The notes: generated by a model not told the origin, from the sequence alone. Shown: positions 9,018 to 17,737, counted from the first letter of the stretch. The stretch: 64,000 bases of DNA from Hyphomicrobiales bacterium (GCA_900472675.1 UCJA01000026.1:33101-97100); one strand, 5' to 3'. Translations and numbers: made by a program.

Positions 9018-9578
9018 TCAGGCGGGCTGGTAGCGGAAGAACTCCATCCGCGTGTCGCCGAAGATGCGGCTTTCCAGCGGCTTGAACACGGGATCCACGG
9101 CCAGCGTGACATCGGCCCGCTCCTCCAGGATGACCAGTGCACCTGGAGACAGCCAGCGTCCCGCATGGGCCGCCATCAGCGCTTTTTCGCCAAAACCCTG
9201 GCCATAGGGCGGGTCGGCGAACAGGAACTGGAACGGCTCCATCGTGCCCGGCTGGCCCAGCTGGGTGGCGTCACGCCGCAATATCCGGGCCCGGCCATGC
9301 AGGCCGAGCGCGTCGATATTTTCCCACAGCAAGCCGCGACCCTCGATGCCGTTCTCGACAAACAGGGCCTGCCGGCAGCCGCGCGACATAGCCTCCAGCC
9401 CGACGGCACCGGTGCCGGCGAAGAGGTCGATCACCCGCGTTCCATCCAGCGCGTCCGGATAGACGTGGCCGATGATGTTGAACAGGCTTTCCCGGGTCCG
9501 GTCGACGGTCGGCCGGATGTCACTCGATTTCGGCGTGGCCAGCGTGCGGCCACGAAATTCCCCGCCAACAATGCGCAC
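9018..9578 (-). CDS. rsmD: 16S rRNA (guanine(966)-N(2))-methyltransferase RsmD
   Basis: A 186-residue SAM-dependent methyltransferase that modifies G966 of 16S rRNA in the assembled small subunit. The family start MRIVGGEFRGR, the SAM-binding loop DLFAGTGAVGLEA (from residue 51) and the catalytic DPPY motif (122-125) are all present. It is six bases downstream of the pseudouridine synthase gene on the same strand, so the two rRNA-modification genes are probably one transcript, an arrangement frequent in rhizobia. Confidence 0.95.
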   Translation of the reverse strand: MRIVGGEFRGRTLATPKSSDIRPTVDRTRESLFNIIGHVYPDALDGTRVIDLFAGTGAVGLEAMSRGCRQALFVENGIEGRGLLWENIDALGLHGRARILRRDATQLGQPGTMEPFQFLFADPPYGQGFGEKALMAAHAGRWLSPGALVILEERADVTLAVDPVFKPLESRIFGDTRMEFFRYQPA

Positions 9579-9584
9579 GTCCGG

Positions 9585-11900
9585 TTATCCCCTCGGCGTG
9601 CGCGGCTTGCCGCCGCTTCTGGGTGCCGGACGGCCGCCGGAGGGCTTTCCACCCGATGGCTTGCCGCCGTAGCTCTTGCCGCCACCCGGCTTTCCAGCGA
9701 AGGGCTTGCCGGCGCCGCCGGAAGGCTTGCCGCCGAAGGACTTGCCTGCGGGACGGTCACTGCGCGGCCGGTCGCCAGCGGGACGATCACCCGCGGGGCG
9801 GTCCTGGCGTGCGGGACGCTCGGAGCGATCCCCGGAATAGGGGCGCTGCGGACGATCGCCATCTTCGCGTGGCTTGCGGTCGCCACGCGGAGCGCCGGTG
9901 TAGGGGCGATCACCGGTGGGACGGGCCGGACGATCGTCAGTCGGACGTTCGCCACGAGGCTTATCGCCAAAGCGGGGCTTATCGCCGAAGCTACGCTCGC
10001 CGCGGGGAGCGCCGCTATAGGGGCGGTCACCACCAGCACGGGCGCCGGCCGGACGATCGCCGGTCGGACGGTCGCCACGAGGTTTATCGCCAAAACGAGG
10101 CTTGTCGCCGAAGCTGCGCTCACGGCGTGGCTCTTCCGACGGACGCGGTCCACGGGTGGGACGATCGCCGAACGCAGGCTTGCGGCCGTAATCGGCCTTT
10201 TCCGGCTTGTCGGGCCCATCGGCGCGGATCCAGTCGCGGTCGTCGTCGGCACGTTTGACGACGACGGGACGGTCGTTCAGAGGTGCAGGCTTCTTGAAGA
10301 CCTCGTCTGCCTGTTCGCGCGCATTGGGCCGCTTCGCGTTGGTTTCGAGGGTCGGGCGGGCACCCGGCGCCATCCAGACGTTGGCGGTGCGGCTGGTGCC
10401 CATCGGCGGACGCTTCTTGGGGCGGTCGTCGCTTTCCTGGTCGCGGCTCGGGTAAGGCTTTGAGCCGCCGCGCGGCTTGTCGGCAAAACCACCCCGTTCG
10501 CCCTGCCGGGTATCGACGCGCCCCGGACCACGGTCGCGACGGTCGTCGGACTTGCCGAAGCGCGGTGCTTCGGATCGTCCACCTTCCGACCGGCCACCCT
10601 CGGAACGGGAGCCGGCGGCACGAGGACGCTCGGAGCCGGAGCGTTCGGGACGGCCGCGTTCCGACGGCTGCGGCTTCTGGGCCCAGCCCGAGCGTTCGGC
10701 GCGGGCCGGCTTGTCCTCGTCGTCCTCGCCATCATTGTCGTTATAGATCGGCGCGTCGAAATTCGCCTTGGCATCCTCGATCAGACGCGGGCCGAGCTGG
10801 TCGCGCAGGGTGCGGCCACGCACTTCCTGGACCTCGCCCTCGGGCAGGTCGCCGAGCTGGAAAGGACCGTAGGAGATACGGATCAGGCGGTTGACCTCCA
10901 GGCCAAGCACGCCGAGGACGTTCTTGATCTCGCGGTTTTTGCCTTCACGCAGACCCATGGTGATCCAGACGTTGTGGCCCTGGGTGCGGTCCAGAGTTGC
11001 CTCGATGCTGCCGTAGAGCACGCCGTCGACGGCAATGCCCTCCTTCAGCTTGTCGAGATCCTCCTGCTTGACCTCGCCATAGGCACGCACACGGTAGCGG
11101 CGAAGCCAGCCGGTGGTGGGCAATTCGAGCACGCGCGAGAGGCCGCCGTCGTTGGTGAGCAGCAGCAGGCCTTCGGTGTTGATGTCGAGACGTCCGACCG
11201 ACATGACCCGTGGCAGGCCATCCGGCAGGTTGTCGAATACGGTCGGGCGGCCTTCCGGATCGGAATTGGTGGTGACGAGGCCAGCCGGCTTGTGGAAGAG
11301 CCACAGGCGCGTCCGCTCGATGCCGCGGATCGGTACACCGTCGACCTCGATGTGGTCGCTGAGCGTCACATTGATGACCGGGCTATCCAGGAGGCGGCCA
11401 TTGAGGCTGACGCGGCCTTCCATGATCATGCGCTCGACATCGCGACGCGAGGCAACGCCGACGCGGGCAAGGATCTTGGAGATGCGTTCTGCCTTGCCGT
11501 CGGCTTCCACGGCAGTCGCGGTGGCCGGCGCTGCGCGCGGAGCACGTGCGGGCTTTGCCGGGCTATCGCCGGCGTCGCGGCGCTTGAACTCGCCATCCTG
11601 CCTGGGAGCGCGTTCGCCGGTCGAGCGGTCTTGCGCCTTGAACGGACGCTCCGACTTGCCGGAGGCTCCGTCTCTTGCAGGACCGCGCTTGGCGGCGCCC
11701 GCCTTGAAGCCGGACTTGGCTGCCCCTTCCCTTGGAGCCCCATCCCTGGAACCTGCGGACTTGGGGGCACCGAACTTGGAAGCACCGGCCTTGGAGGGTC
11801 CCGCTTTGGAACCACCCGTCTTGGCGGCGTCCGACTTCGGTTTGATCTCGCGGATGAAGGTCTTGGCTTCTCCGCGCTTCGGCTTGTCTTTGGGGGTCAT
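9585..11900 (-). CDS. rluB: RluB-family 23S rRNA pseudouridine synthase with very long disordered tail
   Basis: A 771-residue protein built of three parts. Residues 1-135 are Lys/Gly/Ala/Pro-rich and low complexity. Residues 137-380 are a standard RluB/E/F enzyme: an S4 RNA-binding domain (ISKILARVGVASRRDVERMI) and the synthase domain with catalytic Asp239 in GRLDINTEGLLLLTND. Residues 385-771 are an Arg/Gly/Asp/Pro-rich tail with repeated FGDKPR, GDRP and GGKPSGG units, including a tandem repeat of about 41 residues. RluB itself converts U2605 of 23S rRNA. The enzyme core is normal; the tail more than doubles its length. Exact target uridine is not certain. Confidence 0.88.
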   Translation of the reverse strand: MTPKDKPKRGEAKTFIREIKPKSDAAKTGGSKAGPSKAGASKFGAPKSAGSRDGAPREGAAKSGFKAGAAKRGPARDGASGKSERPFKAQDRSTGERAPRQDGEFKRRDAGDSPAKPARAPRAAPATATAVEADGKAERISKILARVGVASRRDVERMIMEGRVSLNGRLLDSPVINVTLSDHIEVDGVPIRGIERTRLWLFHKPAGLVTTNSDPEGRPTVFDNLPDGLPRVMSVGRLDINTEGLLLLTNDGGLSRVLELPTTGWLRRYRVRAYGEVKQEDLDKLKEGIAVDGVLYGSIEATLDRTQGHNVWITMGLREGKNREIKNVLGVLGLEVNRLIRISYGPFQLGDLPEGEVQEVRGRTLRDQLGPRLIEDAKANFDAPIYNDNDGEDDEDKPARAERSGWAQKPQPSERGRPERSGSERPRAAGSRSEGGRSEGGRSEAPRFGKSDDRRDRGPGRVDTRQGERGGFADKPRGGSKPYPSRDQESDDRPKKRPPMGTSRTANVWMAPGARPTLETNAKRPNAREQADEVFKKPAPLNDRPVVVKRADDDRDWIRADGPDKPEKADYGRKPAFGDRPTRGPRPSEEPRRERSFGDKPRFGDKPRGDRPTGDRPAGARAGGDRPYSGAPRGERSFGDKPRFGDKPRGERPTDDRPARPTGDRPYTGAPRGDRKPREDGDRPQRPYSGDRSERPARQDRPAGDRPAGDRPRSDRPAGKSFGGKPSGGAGKPFAGKPGGGKSYGGKPSGGKPSGGRPAPRSGGKPRTPRG

Positions 11901-12047
11901 TTGTTGTTTGCCTGAAGCGTGATGTCTACGGACGAGGTCCGGACATTCTTGTTCGTGTTGACTTTAAACGGAATTGCGCCTTAGCGGCGTCCAGTTGGAT
12001 GCTTCCTACCAGTTCGCGCGCCCCGGGTTAAGAGGAAATTGCCGGCA

Positions 12048-12521
12048 ATGGCCAAGAGCGAAGGTTTGATGACGGAAGGCTTCATGGCGGCGGCCCTTGC
12101 GGAGGCCCGCCAGGCCGCAGACCGAGACGAGGTGCCGGTCGGCGCCGTGCTGGTGATCGACGGGGCAATCGTTGCCCGCAGCGGAAATCGTACCCGGACC
12201 GACAACGACATTACCGCCCATGCGGAGATTGCCGTGATCCGCCAGGCGGCAGCTATGCTTGGCCAGGAAAGGCTCGCCGGTGCTGATCTCTACGTGACGC
12301 TGGAGCCCTGCACCATGTGTGCTGCGGCCATCTCGTTTGCCCGTATCCGGCGGCTCTATTACGGCGCGGAGGACCCGAAGGGGGGTGCTGTCGAGAGCGG
12401 CGTGCGCTTTTTCGCGCAGCCGACCTGCCATCATGCGCCCGAAGTCTATTCCGGGCTGGCCGAGACGGAAGCGGCGTCGGTGCTGACCGGTTTTTTCCGA
12501 TCGCGACGCGCGCCGCGCTGA
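12048..12521 (+). CDS. tadA: tRNA-specific adenosine-34 deaminase TadA-like
   Basis: A 157-residue zinc deaminase. The catalytic motifs are HAEIAVIR (His58, Glu60) and EPCTMCAAAI (Cys88, Cys91), as in TadA, which makes inosine at position 34 of tRNA-Arg. The tight spacing of the CTMC zinc site and the length fit TadA, though a guanine or cytosine deaminase is a possible alternative. ATG 12048 is used, with AGAGGA at 12031-12036 upstream; a TTG at 12039 is too close to that site. It runs divergently from the pseudouridine synthase gene, in agreement with a common rhizobial order. Confidence 0.88.
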   Translation: MAKSEGLMTEGFMAAALAEARQAADRDEVPVGAVLVIDGAIVARSGNRTRTDNDITAHAEIAVIRQAAAMLGQERLAGADLYVTLEPCTMCAAAISFARIRRLYYGAEDPKGGAVESGVRFFAQPTCHHAPEVYSGLAETEAASVLTGFFRSRRAPR

Positions 12522-12533
12522 TTTAGCCTCGCC

Positions 12534-13163
12534 TTACTGGAAGATCTGCCACCAGCTGCTGTCCTTGGAAGCGGCTGCGGCTGCCTTCTTCCGTTCCTTT
12601 TCCTTCTGGGCCTCGGGCGTGCCGAGATCCTCGAGAACCGCTGCGTCTGCCGAGCGATACTGCGTGGGCGGTTCTGCCAGCGTCCGGCGCGGACCATTCG
12701 GGTTGGTGCTTCCGGCGTCAGCCTTGGCCTTGCGGAAGGCTTCCCAACGCTGCGGTTCGGTCAGCTGGCCCGCCTGGCCGTTGCCGGCCAGAAGCGGCGA
12801 GCGGTAACCCGCATTGCCGGAGTTCTCGTCGGCTTCCTGACGCAGACGCGCGCGCGTCTCTTCCGGCGATTCCACCCAGTTCGGGTTGTTTTCGCGGTTG
12901 GCGAGGGATGCCTGCGGCGGCGGCAGATTGCCGGCCTGATCCTTGGCGACCACCAGGGTCGGCCGAGGATTGTATTTCACCGTCTTCTTATCGTTTTTGC
13001 TTCCGCCGATCGCCACGGTGGAGCCCAGGTCGTCGCCAAGCTGCTCCATGGCCGTCTTGTCGGTACCGTAGGTCGGGCTTCCCATGCAGCCGGACAGGGT
13101 CAATGTCGCGGCGAGAACGCCGGCCGCGGCCATGCCGACACGAAACATGTCTGTCGTTTTCAT
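12534..13163 (-). CDS. Predicted lipoprotein of unknown function
   Basis: A 209-residue protein with a lipoprotein signal: charged MKTTDMFR start, hydrophobic stretch, and lipobox LSGC with Cys at residue 26. The mature part is hydrophilic, rich in Asn/Lys/Ala, with a conserved-looking TVKYNPRPTLVVAKDQ block and a short aromatic end SSWWQIFQ. No enzymatic motif is visible. ATG 13163 gives the signal peptide; upstream in-frame codons have no coding character. Its 3' end is convergent with tadA (12-base gap) and it lies 130 bases downstream of ileS on the same strand. The family is recognisable as alphaproteobacterial but I can assign no role. Confidence 0.75.
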   Translation of the reverse strand: MKTTDMFRVGMAAAGVLAATLTLSGCMGSPTYGTDKTAMEQLGDDLGSTVAIGGSKNDKKTVKYNPRPTLVVAKDQAGNLPPPQASLANRENNPNWVESPEETRARLRQEADENSGNAGYRSPLLAGNGQAGQLTEPQRWEAFRKAKADAGSTNPNGPRRTLAEPPTQYRSADAAVLEDLGTPEAQKEKERKKAAAAASKDSSWWQIFQ

Positions 13164-13293
13164 CGAACCCCTTCCGTGGGCGCCCGTCCTGGCGCCGCAG
13201 AGACTAATGCTCTTCCCTTGCCGGAAATTCCGGCCAATTTCGGGCAGAAATACCGGATGCCGCGCCAAAGCGCAATCATCCGGTAACGCAGCC

Positions 13294-16212
13294 CTAACCA
13301 AGCCGACCGAGAGACGCCAGCTCGTGCAGAGCCGCCGCATCGCGCGCCGAGACATCCGGATAGGCGGGATCGGACCCGACATCCTTCGTGACACGCCACG
13401 AGCGCGCACATTTCATGCCTTCGGCGAGCTTCGGCTCGACGGCGACGCTGGCAACCTCAGACAGGCGGAAGGCCGTTTCCGGACCCTCGCCTTCGACGAT
13501 CGTGACTTCAGAGGTGATGCAGGTCTCCTCGAAATCCTGGCCCACCAGAGCGGCTGCCAGTTCCTTGTCGCTCACATAGACAATCGGGGCTGCTTCCAGC
13601 GAGGAGCCGATGCGCTTGTCCTTGCGCTCGATCTCCAGCGCGCCGGTGACCACCGAGCGCACCTTGCGGATCTTTGCCCACTTCTCGGCGACCGCCTCGT
13701 TCTGCCAACCGGCCGGAATGGCCGGGAACTGTTCCAGATGCACCGAGACGGCATCGGGCTTCAGCGACAGCCAGGCTTCTTCGGTGGTGAAGGGCAGCAT
13801 GGGGGCGAGCCAAGTGACCATGCACTCGAAGATCCTGCGGATGACCGCAAGCGAGGCACGGCGGCGCAGCGACGACGGCGCGTCGCAATAGAGCGCGTCC
13901 TTGCGGATGTCGAAGTAGAAGGCCGAGAGCTCGATATTGGCGAAATCGATGAGCGCGCGGGTGATCTTCTTGAACTCGAAGGCGTCGTAGCCTTCGCGGA
14001 CCATCTTATCGAGCTCGGACAGCCGATGCAGCATCAGCTTTTCGAGTTCCGGCAGCGCCTCATAGGCGATGTCCTCGCCGTCGTCGTGGGCGAGCGTGCC
14101 GAGCATCCAGCGGATGGTGTTGCGCAGCTTGCGGTAAGCGTCGACATTGGTCTGGATGATTGTCTTGCCGAGGCGCTGGTCTTCCCAATAGTCGGTGGTC
14201 ATGACCCAGAGGCGCAGGATATCGGCGCCGGCATCCTTCATGACGTCCTGCGGCGCGACCACGTTGCCGAGCGACTTCGACATCTTCTGGCCCTTCTCAT
14301 CCATGGTGAAACCATGGGTGACGACCGTGTCATAGGGCGCGCGGCCGCGGGTGGCAGCCGATTCCAGAAGCGAGGAGTGGAACCAGCCGCGATGCTGGTC
14401 GGAGCCTTCGAGATAGACGTCGGCCGGCCATTTCAGATCCGGGCGGTCTTCCAGCGTGAAGGTGTGGGTCGAGCCTGAATCGAACCAGACGTCGAGGATG
14501 TCCATGACCTGCGTCCACCTTGTGTGGTCGTGATCATTGCCGAGGAAGCGCTGCTTGGCACCTTCGGCAAACCAGGCGTCGGCGCCTTCGGCATCGAAGG
14601 CTTCCAGGATGCGGGCGTTGACCGCCTCGTCTTTCAGGACCTCGCCACTCTCATCGGCAAAGACGCAGATCGGGACGCCCCAGGCGCGCTGACGGGAGAG
14701 AACCCAGTCCGGGCGCTGCTCGATCATGGCGCGCAGGCGGTTCTGGCCGGCGGCAGGCACGAAGCGGGTGTCGTCGATGGCCTTCAGGGCGCGGTTGCGC
14801 AGCGTTGTACCGTCGGCCAGGTCCTTGTCCATATAGACGAACCACTGCGGCGTATTGCGGAAGATGATCGGCTTCTTCGAGCGCCAGGAATGCGGATACT
14901 GGTGCTTGAGGCGGCCGCGGGCGAACAGCATGCTGCGCTCGATCAGCGCCTTGATGACGCGGTCGTTGGCATCGCCCTTCTTGCCGTTGTCATCCATGAC
15001 GCGAGCGCCCTCAAAACCGGGGGCATCGACGGTGTACATGCCTGCGTCATCGACCGGGAACGGGATGCGCGGATCGATGCCACGGGCTTCCAGGTCGCGG
15101 ACATTGTCCATCCAGGCCTCGAAGTCTTCGCGACCATGCGAGGGCGCCGTGTGCACGAAACCCGTGCCGGCATCGTCGGTGACATGATCACCGGCGAGAA
15201 GCGGGACAGCGAAGGTGTAGCCGAGATCGGCAAGCGGATGAGCAGCCGTCATCGAAGCGAGATCGTCGGCGGAAACCGAGCGAAGGCGCTTGAATGCCAG
15301 CTTTGCCTTGGCAGCGGATTCTTCAGACAGGCTGTCGGCAAATATCAGCTTTTCGCCCGGCTGCGGACCAAAATCATTGGCAGCCTCGGTCACTTCATAG
15401 AGGCCGTAGGCAACCTTCGGCGAATAGGCGATGGCGCGGTTGCCCGGGATCGTCCAGGGCGTGGTCGTCCAGATGACCACATGGGCGTCGGAGAGTTCAG
15501 CCGGACCGCCCGCCACCGGGAACTTCACCCAGATCGTGTCGCTCTCGTAGTCGTGGTATTCGACTTCGGCTTCGGCGAGCGCCGTGCGCTCGACCACCGA
15601 CCACATGATCGGCTTCGAGCCGCGATAGAGCTGGCCGCTCATGGCGATCTTCAAAAGTTCGCCGGCGATGCGGCTTTCCGAATGGAAATTCATCGTCAGG
15701 TAGGGATTGTCGAAATCGCCGACGATACCCAGGCGCTTGAACTCTTCCGCCTGGATCTTGATCCATTTTTCGGCATAGGCGCGGCATTCCTTGCGGAATT
15801 CGATCATCGCGTCCGGCTGCTTCAGGTCAGGCTTGGCCTTGCCCTTGGCGCGGTAGTTCTCTTCCTCGATCTTCCACTCGATCGGCAGGCCGTGGCAATC
15901 CCAGCCGGGAACATAGTTCGAGTCATAGCCGCGCATCTGGAAGGAGCGGGTGATGACGTCCTTGAGGATCTTGTTCAGCGCATGGCCGATGTGGATGTTG
16001 CCGTTGGCATAGGGAGGGCCATCATGCAGCACGAATTTTTCGCGGCCAGCGGCAGAGGCACGCAGCTTTTTGTAGAGGTCCATCTCCCGCCAGCGGGCGA
16101 CCATTTCCGGTTCCTTCTGCGGCAGGCCGGCGCGCATGGGGAATTCGGTTTCCGGCAGGTAGAGGGTCTTGGAGTAGTCGAGCTTTTCAGCAGTCTCGGG
16201 CAGTTCGGTCAT
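13294..16212 (-). CDS. ileS: Isoleucyl-tRNA synthetase
   Basis: A 972-residue class I aminoacyl-tRNA synthetase that charges tRNA-Ile and edits valine. The HIGH motif is at residues 74-77 (NGNIHIGHALNK) and KMSKS lies near residue 645. The CP1 editing domain, anticodon-binding domain and a C-terminal extension are present. The C-terminal extension, which in Escherichia coli binds zinc through four cysteines, here keeps the shape (KCARSWRVTKDVG) but has lost all but one of the cysteines. ATG 16212 is used; a TTG four codons earlier is possible. No clear ribosome site precedes either. Confidence 0.97.
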   Translation of the reverse strand: MTELPETAEKLDYSKTLYLPETEFPMRAGLPQKEPEMVARWREMDLYKKLRASAAGREKFVLHDGPPYANGNIHIGHALNKILKDVITRSFQMRGYDSNYVPGWDCHGLPIEWKIEEENYRAKGKAKPDLKQPDAMIEFRKECRAYAEKWIKIQAEEFKRLGIVGDFDNPYLTMNFHSESRIAGELLKIAMSGQLYRGSKPIMWSVVERTALAEAEVEYHDYESDTIWVKFPVAGGPAELSDAHVVIWTTTPWTIPGNRAIAYSPKVAYGLYEVTEAANDFGPQPGEKLIFADSLSEESAAKAKLAFKRLRSVSADDLASMTAAHPLADLGYTFAVPLLAGDHVTDDAGTGFVHTAPSHGREDFEAWMDNVRDLEARGIDPRIPFPVDDAGMYTVDAPGFEGARVMDDNGKKGDANDRVIKALIERSMLFARGRLKHQYPHSWRSKKPIIFRNTPQWFVYMDKDLADGTTLRNRALKAIDDTRFVPAAGQNRLRAMIEQRPDWVLSRQRAWGVPICVFADESGEVLKDEAVNARILEAFDAEGADAWFAEGAKQRFLGNDHDHTRWTQVMDILDVWFDSGSTHTFTLEDRPDLKWPADVYLEGSDQHRGWFHSSLLESAATRGRAPYDTVVTHGFTMDEKGQKMSKSLGNVVAPQDVMKDAGADILRLWVMTTDYWEDQRLGKTIIQTNVDAYRKLRNTIRWMLGTLAHDDGEDIAYEALPELEKLMLHRLSELDKMVREGYDAFEFKKITRALIDFANIELSAFYFDIRKDALYCDAPSSLRRRASLAVIRRIFECMVTWLAPMLPFTTEEAWLSLKPDAVSVHLEQFPAIPAGWQNEAVAEKWAKIRKVRSVVTGALEIERKDKRIGSSLEAAPIVYVSDKELAAALVGQDFEETCITSEVTIVEGEGPETAFRLSEVASVAVEPKLAEGMKCARSWRVTKDVGSDPAYPDVSARDAAALHELASLGRLG

Positions 16213-16418
16213 GAGGTCGGACAATCATTGCTGGCGCCACGGACAAGGCGCATGTCGATGGAAATTCGGCGGCGGAGGCGCTGTGGAACGAGCGCCAAGA
16301 ACCCGGACCCTCCGGCCGCCCTTACGGCGCGCGGAAGGCCGGGCCGATAATTCGAATGATCATCTCATCGATGAACGGGGCCAGCCGGAATGTCGTCATG
16401 GAAGCGGTTATTACGGGG
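16213..16418. other. Non-coding stretch between ileS and the toxin-antitoxin islet
   Basis: No gene is supported here. The stretch must hold the leftward ileS promoter, but no convincing -35/-10 pair is obvious by eye. Several short open frames cross it on both strands; they lack start sites and do not resemble proteins. Together with the 93 bases up to the antitoxin start, the gap is about 300 bases. Confidence 0.5.
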
Positions 16419-16440
16419 TTTCGGGACGGAAAGGAAGGGG
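16419..16440 (+). repeat. 22-bp direct repeat, copy 1 (upstream of the Xre/RES module)
   Basis: This 22-base sequence, beginning TTTCGGGACGG and ending AAGGAAGGGG, recurs without a mismatch at 17368-17389. Copy 1 starts 93 bases before the Xre-family antitoxin gene. Weaker similarity continues downstream: both copies are followed within three or four bases by CTGGC, seven variable bases and GTCG. Possible meanings are a duplicated leader or control region, or a scar of recombination; see the findings. Confidence 0.9.
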
Positions 16441-16454
16441 TGGACTGGCGATGA

Positions 16455-16483
16455 TTGTCGCCGTGGCCAAATGCGCCTATATT
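16455..16483 (+). promoter_or_regulatory. Predicted promoter of the Xre/RES operon
   Basis: TTGTCG at 16455-16460 and TATATT at 16478-16483 are separated by 17 bases, a good sigma-70-like arrangement. Just downstream, 16486-16498 contains a near-palindrome centred on CACGTG, close to the expected transcription start, which could be the operator through which the antitoxin represses its own operon. The promoter is by-eye; the operator is inference. Confidence 0.55.
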
Positions 16484-16511
16484 GTTGGGCACGTGGCACG
16501 GAGCGGACAAA

Positions 16512-16922
16512 ATGGCCAAGGCTTTGAACCTCTCAAGGATCGACCCTGCGCAGGCACGCGTCGAAACGGCTGCGGGCGGAGACTTGCTCCAGTTCGACGG
16601 TCGGTCGGTCGAGACGCTGAAAGACCATGGTTTCTCGATGGACGAAATCCATCGTTTCGTGGCGCCTCGTCGCACGCTTGCCCGACGCATCGAAAAAGGC
16701 GAGCCGCTCACGCTTGCGGAAAACGACAGCGCGCAGCGTATTCTCAGGATCAGCGAGCTTGCCGATCGCGTGTTTGGAACGCGCGAAAGAGCACAGGGCT
16801 GGCTTCGCAAGCCGAGTCGCGTGTTGAACGGGGTCGTACCGCTGGATCTGCTCGAATCCGAGACCGGTGCACGTCTTGTCGAAGAAGAGATCCTCAGGAT
16901 CGACCACGGGATCTACATGTGA
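16512..16922 (+). CDS. Type II antitoxin, Xre/MbcA/ParS family (DUF2384)
   Basis: A 136-residue antitoxin. The N-terminal half has an Xre-like helix-turn-helix region (GFSMDEIHRFVAPRRTLARR) and the C-terminal half is the MbcA/ParS/Xre toxin-binding domain, with the pattern A..VFG...RAQGWL, then LNGVVPLDLLESETGA and ILRIDHGIYM. The family binds and blocks RES-domain toxins and represses its own operon. ATG 16512 is preferred to a longer start at 16455 because the latter would lie inside the predicted promoter. Its TGA overlaps the GTG start of the toxin gene by four bases, the usual coupling for this pair. Confidence 0.9.
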   Translation: MAKALNLSRIDPAQARVETAAGGDLLQFDGRSVETLKDHGFSMDEIHRFVAPRRTLARRIEKGEPLTLAENDSAQRILRISELADRVFGTRERAQGWLRKPSRVLNGVVPLDLLESETGARLVEEEILRIDHGIYM

Positions 16923-17359
16923 CCCGCCATCTGTGGCGGATTTCCAACCACCGGGATCTCACGGGGCGCGGTGGCCTTCTGGCGTCCGGTCGATGGCACA
17001 GACGCGGCAATGCCGTCGTCTATTGCTCGGATCATCCATCGACGACCCTGCTCGAGATCCTTGTTCATGCCGATCTTGCCGACCTCCCCGCGCATTACAC
17101 ATTGCTGAAGATCGCCTGCCCCGATTCCATTTCCATTCACCGCATAGACAGCGACAGCTATGACACCAGTGATCTGGAGGTCACGCAGGCACTTGGAACG
17201 GGGCTCCTCCAGGACCGGCAATTCTGTCTTCTTGACGTTCCGAGCATGGTGATGCCGCAAGCTCGCAATGTCCTGATCAACCCGCAGCACCCTGATGCTG
17301 GCAAGATCAGCATCGAGACTGTCTTCCAGTACCCGTTCGACAGCCGCCTGCTGCGGTGA
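16919..17359 (+). CDS. RES-domain toxin (NAD+ phosphorylase family)
   Basis: A 146-residue RES toxin starting with GTG at 16919 inside the antitoxin stop (GTGA overlap). RES toxins deplete NAD+ by phosphorolysis, or modify other targets such as PRPP synthetase in the ParT case. The three name-giving residues can be placed: Arg25 in SGRWHRRG, Glu46 in TTLLEILVH, and Ser109 in DVPSMVMP, followed by the typical RNVLINPQHPDA. Length and ends match the family, so it appears intact. It is co-transcribed with the antitoxin and is followed nine bases later by the second copy of the 22-bp repeat. Confidence 0.9.
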   Translation: MTRHLWRISNHRDLTGRGGLLASGRWHRRGNAVVYCSDHPSTTLLEILVHADLADLPAHYTLLKIACPDSISIHRIDSDSYDTSDLEVTQALGTGLLQDRQFCLLDVPSMVMPQARNVLINPQHPDAGKISIETVFQYPFDSRLLR

Positions 17360-17367
17360 CCAGAGGA

Positions 17368-17389
17368 TTTCGGGACGGAAAGGAAGGGG
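17368..17389 (+). repeat. 22-bp direct repeat, copy 2 (upstream of the HicBA module)
   Basis: Perfect copy of the 16419-16440 sequence, 949 bases further on. It begins nine bases after the RES toxin stop and 118 bases before the DUF1902 antitoxin gene. Recombination between the two copies would delete exactly the Xre/RES module and leave the second module intact. Confidence 0.9.
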
Positions 17390-17485
17390 CATCTGGCAGC
17401 AAGCGTCGGATCTTTGCATTCCGCTTTCGCCGCAGTATGTCTGCCTGTATGCTGGCTGCGTACAACAGGGCGACAGGTGCAGGCG

Positions 17486-17737
17486 ATGGTGAAACGGACC
17501 TTTTTCGTCAAGGCGCTTTGGGACGATGAAGCGGATGTGTTTTACTCGGATAGCGATATCGAGGGACTTCACATCGAATGTGCCAATCTCGACGAATTCG
17601 AAGAGATCCTGCTCGACTCGGCGGTCGATCTGATCGTTGCCAACCACATCCCCGCGGCCGACCTCGCCTCGACACCCCTTAAGGATCTGATCCCGGCTAT
17701 TCTCTGGCTGCGACCTGAGCCGCGTGCAGCAGCCTGA
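17486..17737 (+). CDS. DUF1902-domain HicB-like antitoxin
   Basis: An 83-residue protein with the DUF1902 strand-rich pattern KRTFFVKALWDDEADVFYSD followed by IEGLHIECANLDEFEEILLD, which is the partial RNase H-like fold of HicB antitoxins without a separate DNA-binding domain. ATG 17486 is used; an earlier in-frame start at 17414 would add 24 residues with no family resemblance. Its 3' end overlaps the toxin gene by 14 bases. Regulation is unclear because no HTH or ribbon-helix-helix segment is present; TTGCAT at 17414 and TATGTC at 17436 form a weak promoter. Confidence 0.8.
   Translation: MVKRTFFVKALWDDEADVFYSDSDIEGLHIECANLDEFEEILLDSAVDLIVANHIPAADLASTPLKDLIPAILWLRPEPRAAA

Noticed and set aside
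9700..10700. Repeated GC-rich units considered as a CRISPR or minisatellite
   Set aside because: They are in frame and encode the repetitive tail of the pseudouridine synthase; no spacer structure is present.
13084..14478. Long plus-strand open frame of 464 codons opposite ileS
   Set aside because: It is wholly antisense to ileS, has no ribosome site, and its translation is low-complexity and Arg/Gly/Asp-rich, a by-product of third-position G/C bias in the real gene.
16211..16918. Upstream extension of the RES toxin frame
   Set aside because: It would read across the antitoxin gene in another frame; the GTG at 16919 with a GTGA overlap is the usual start.
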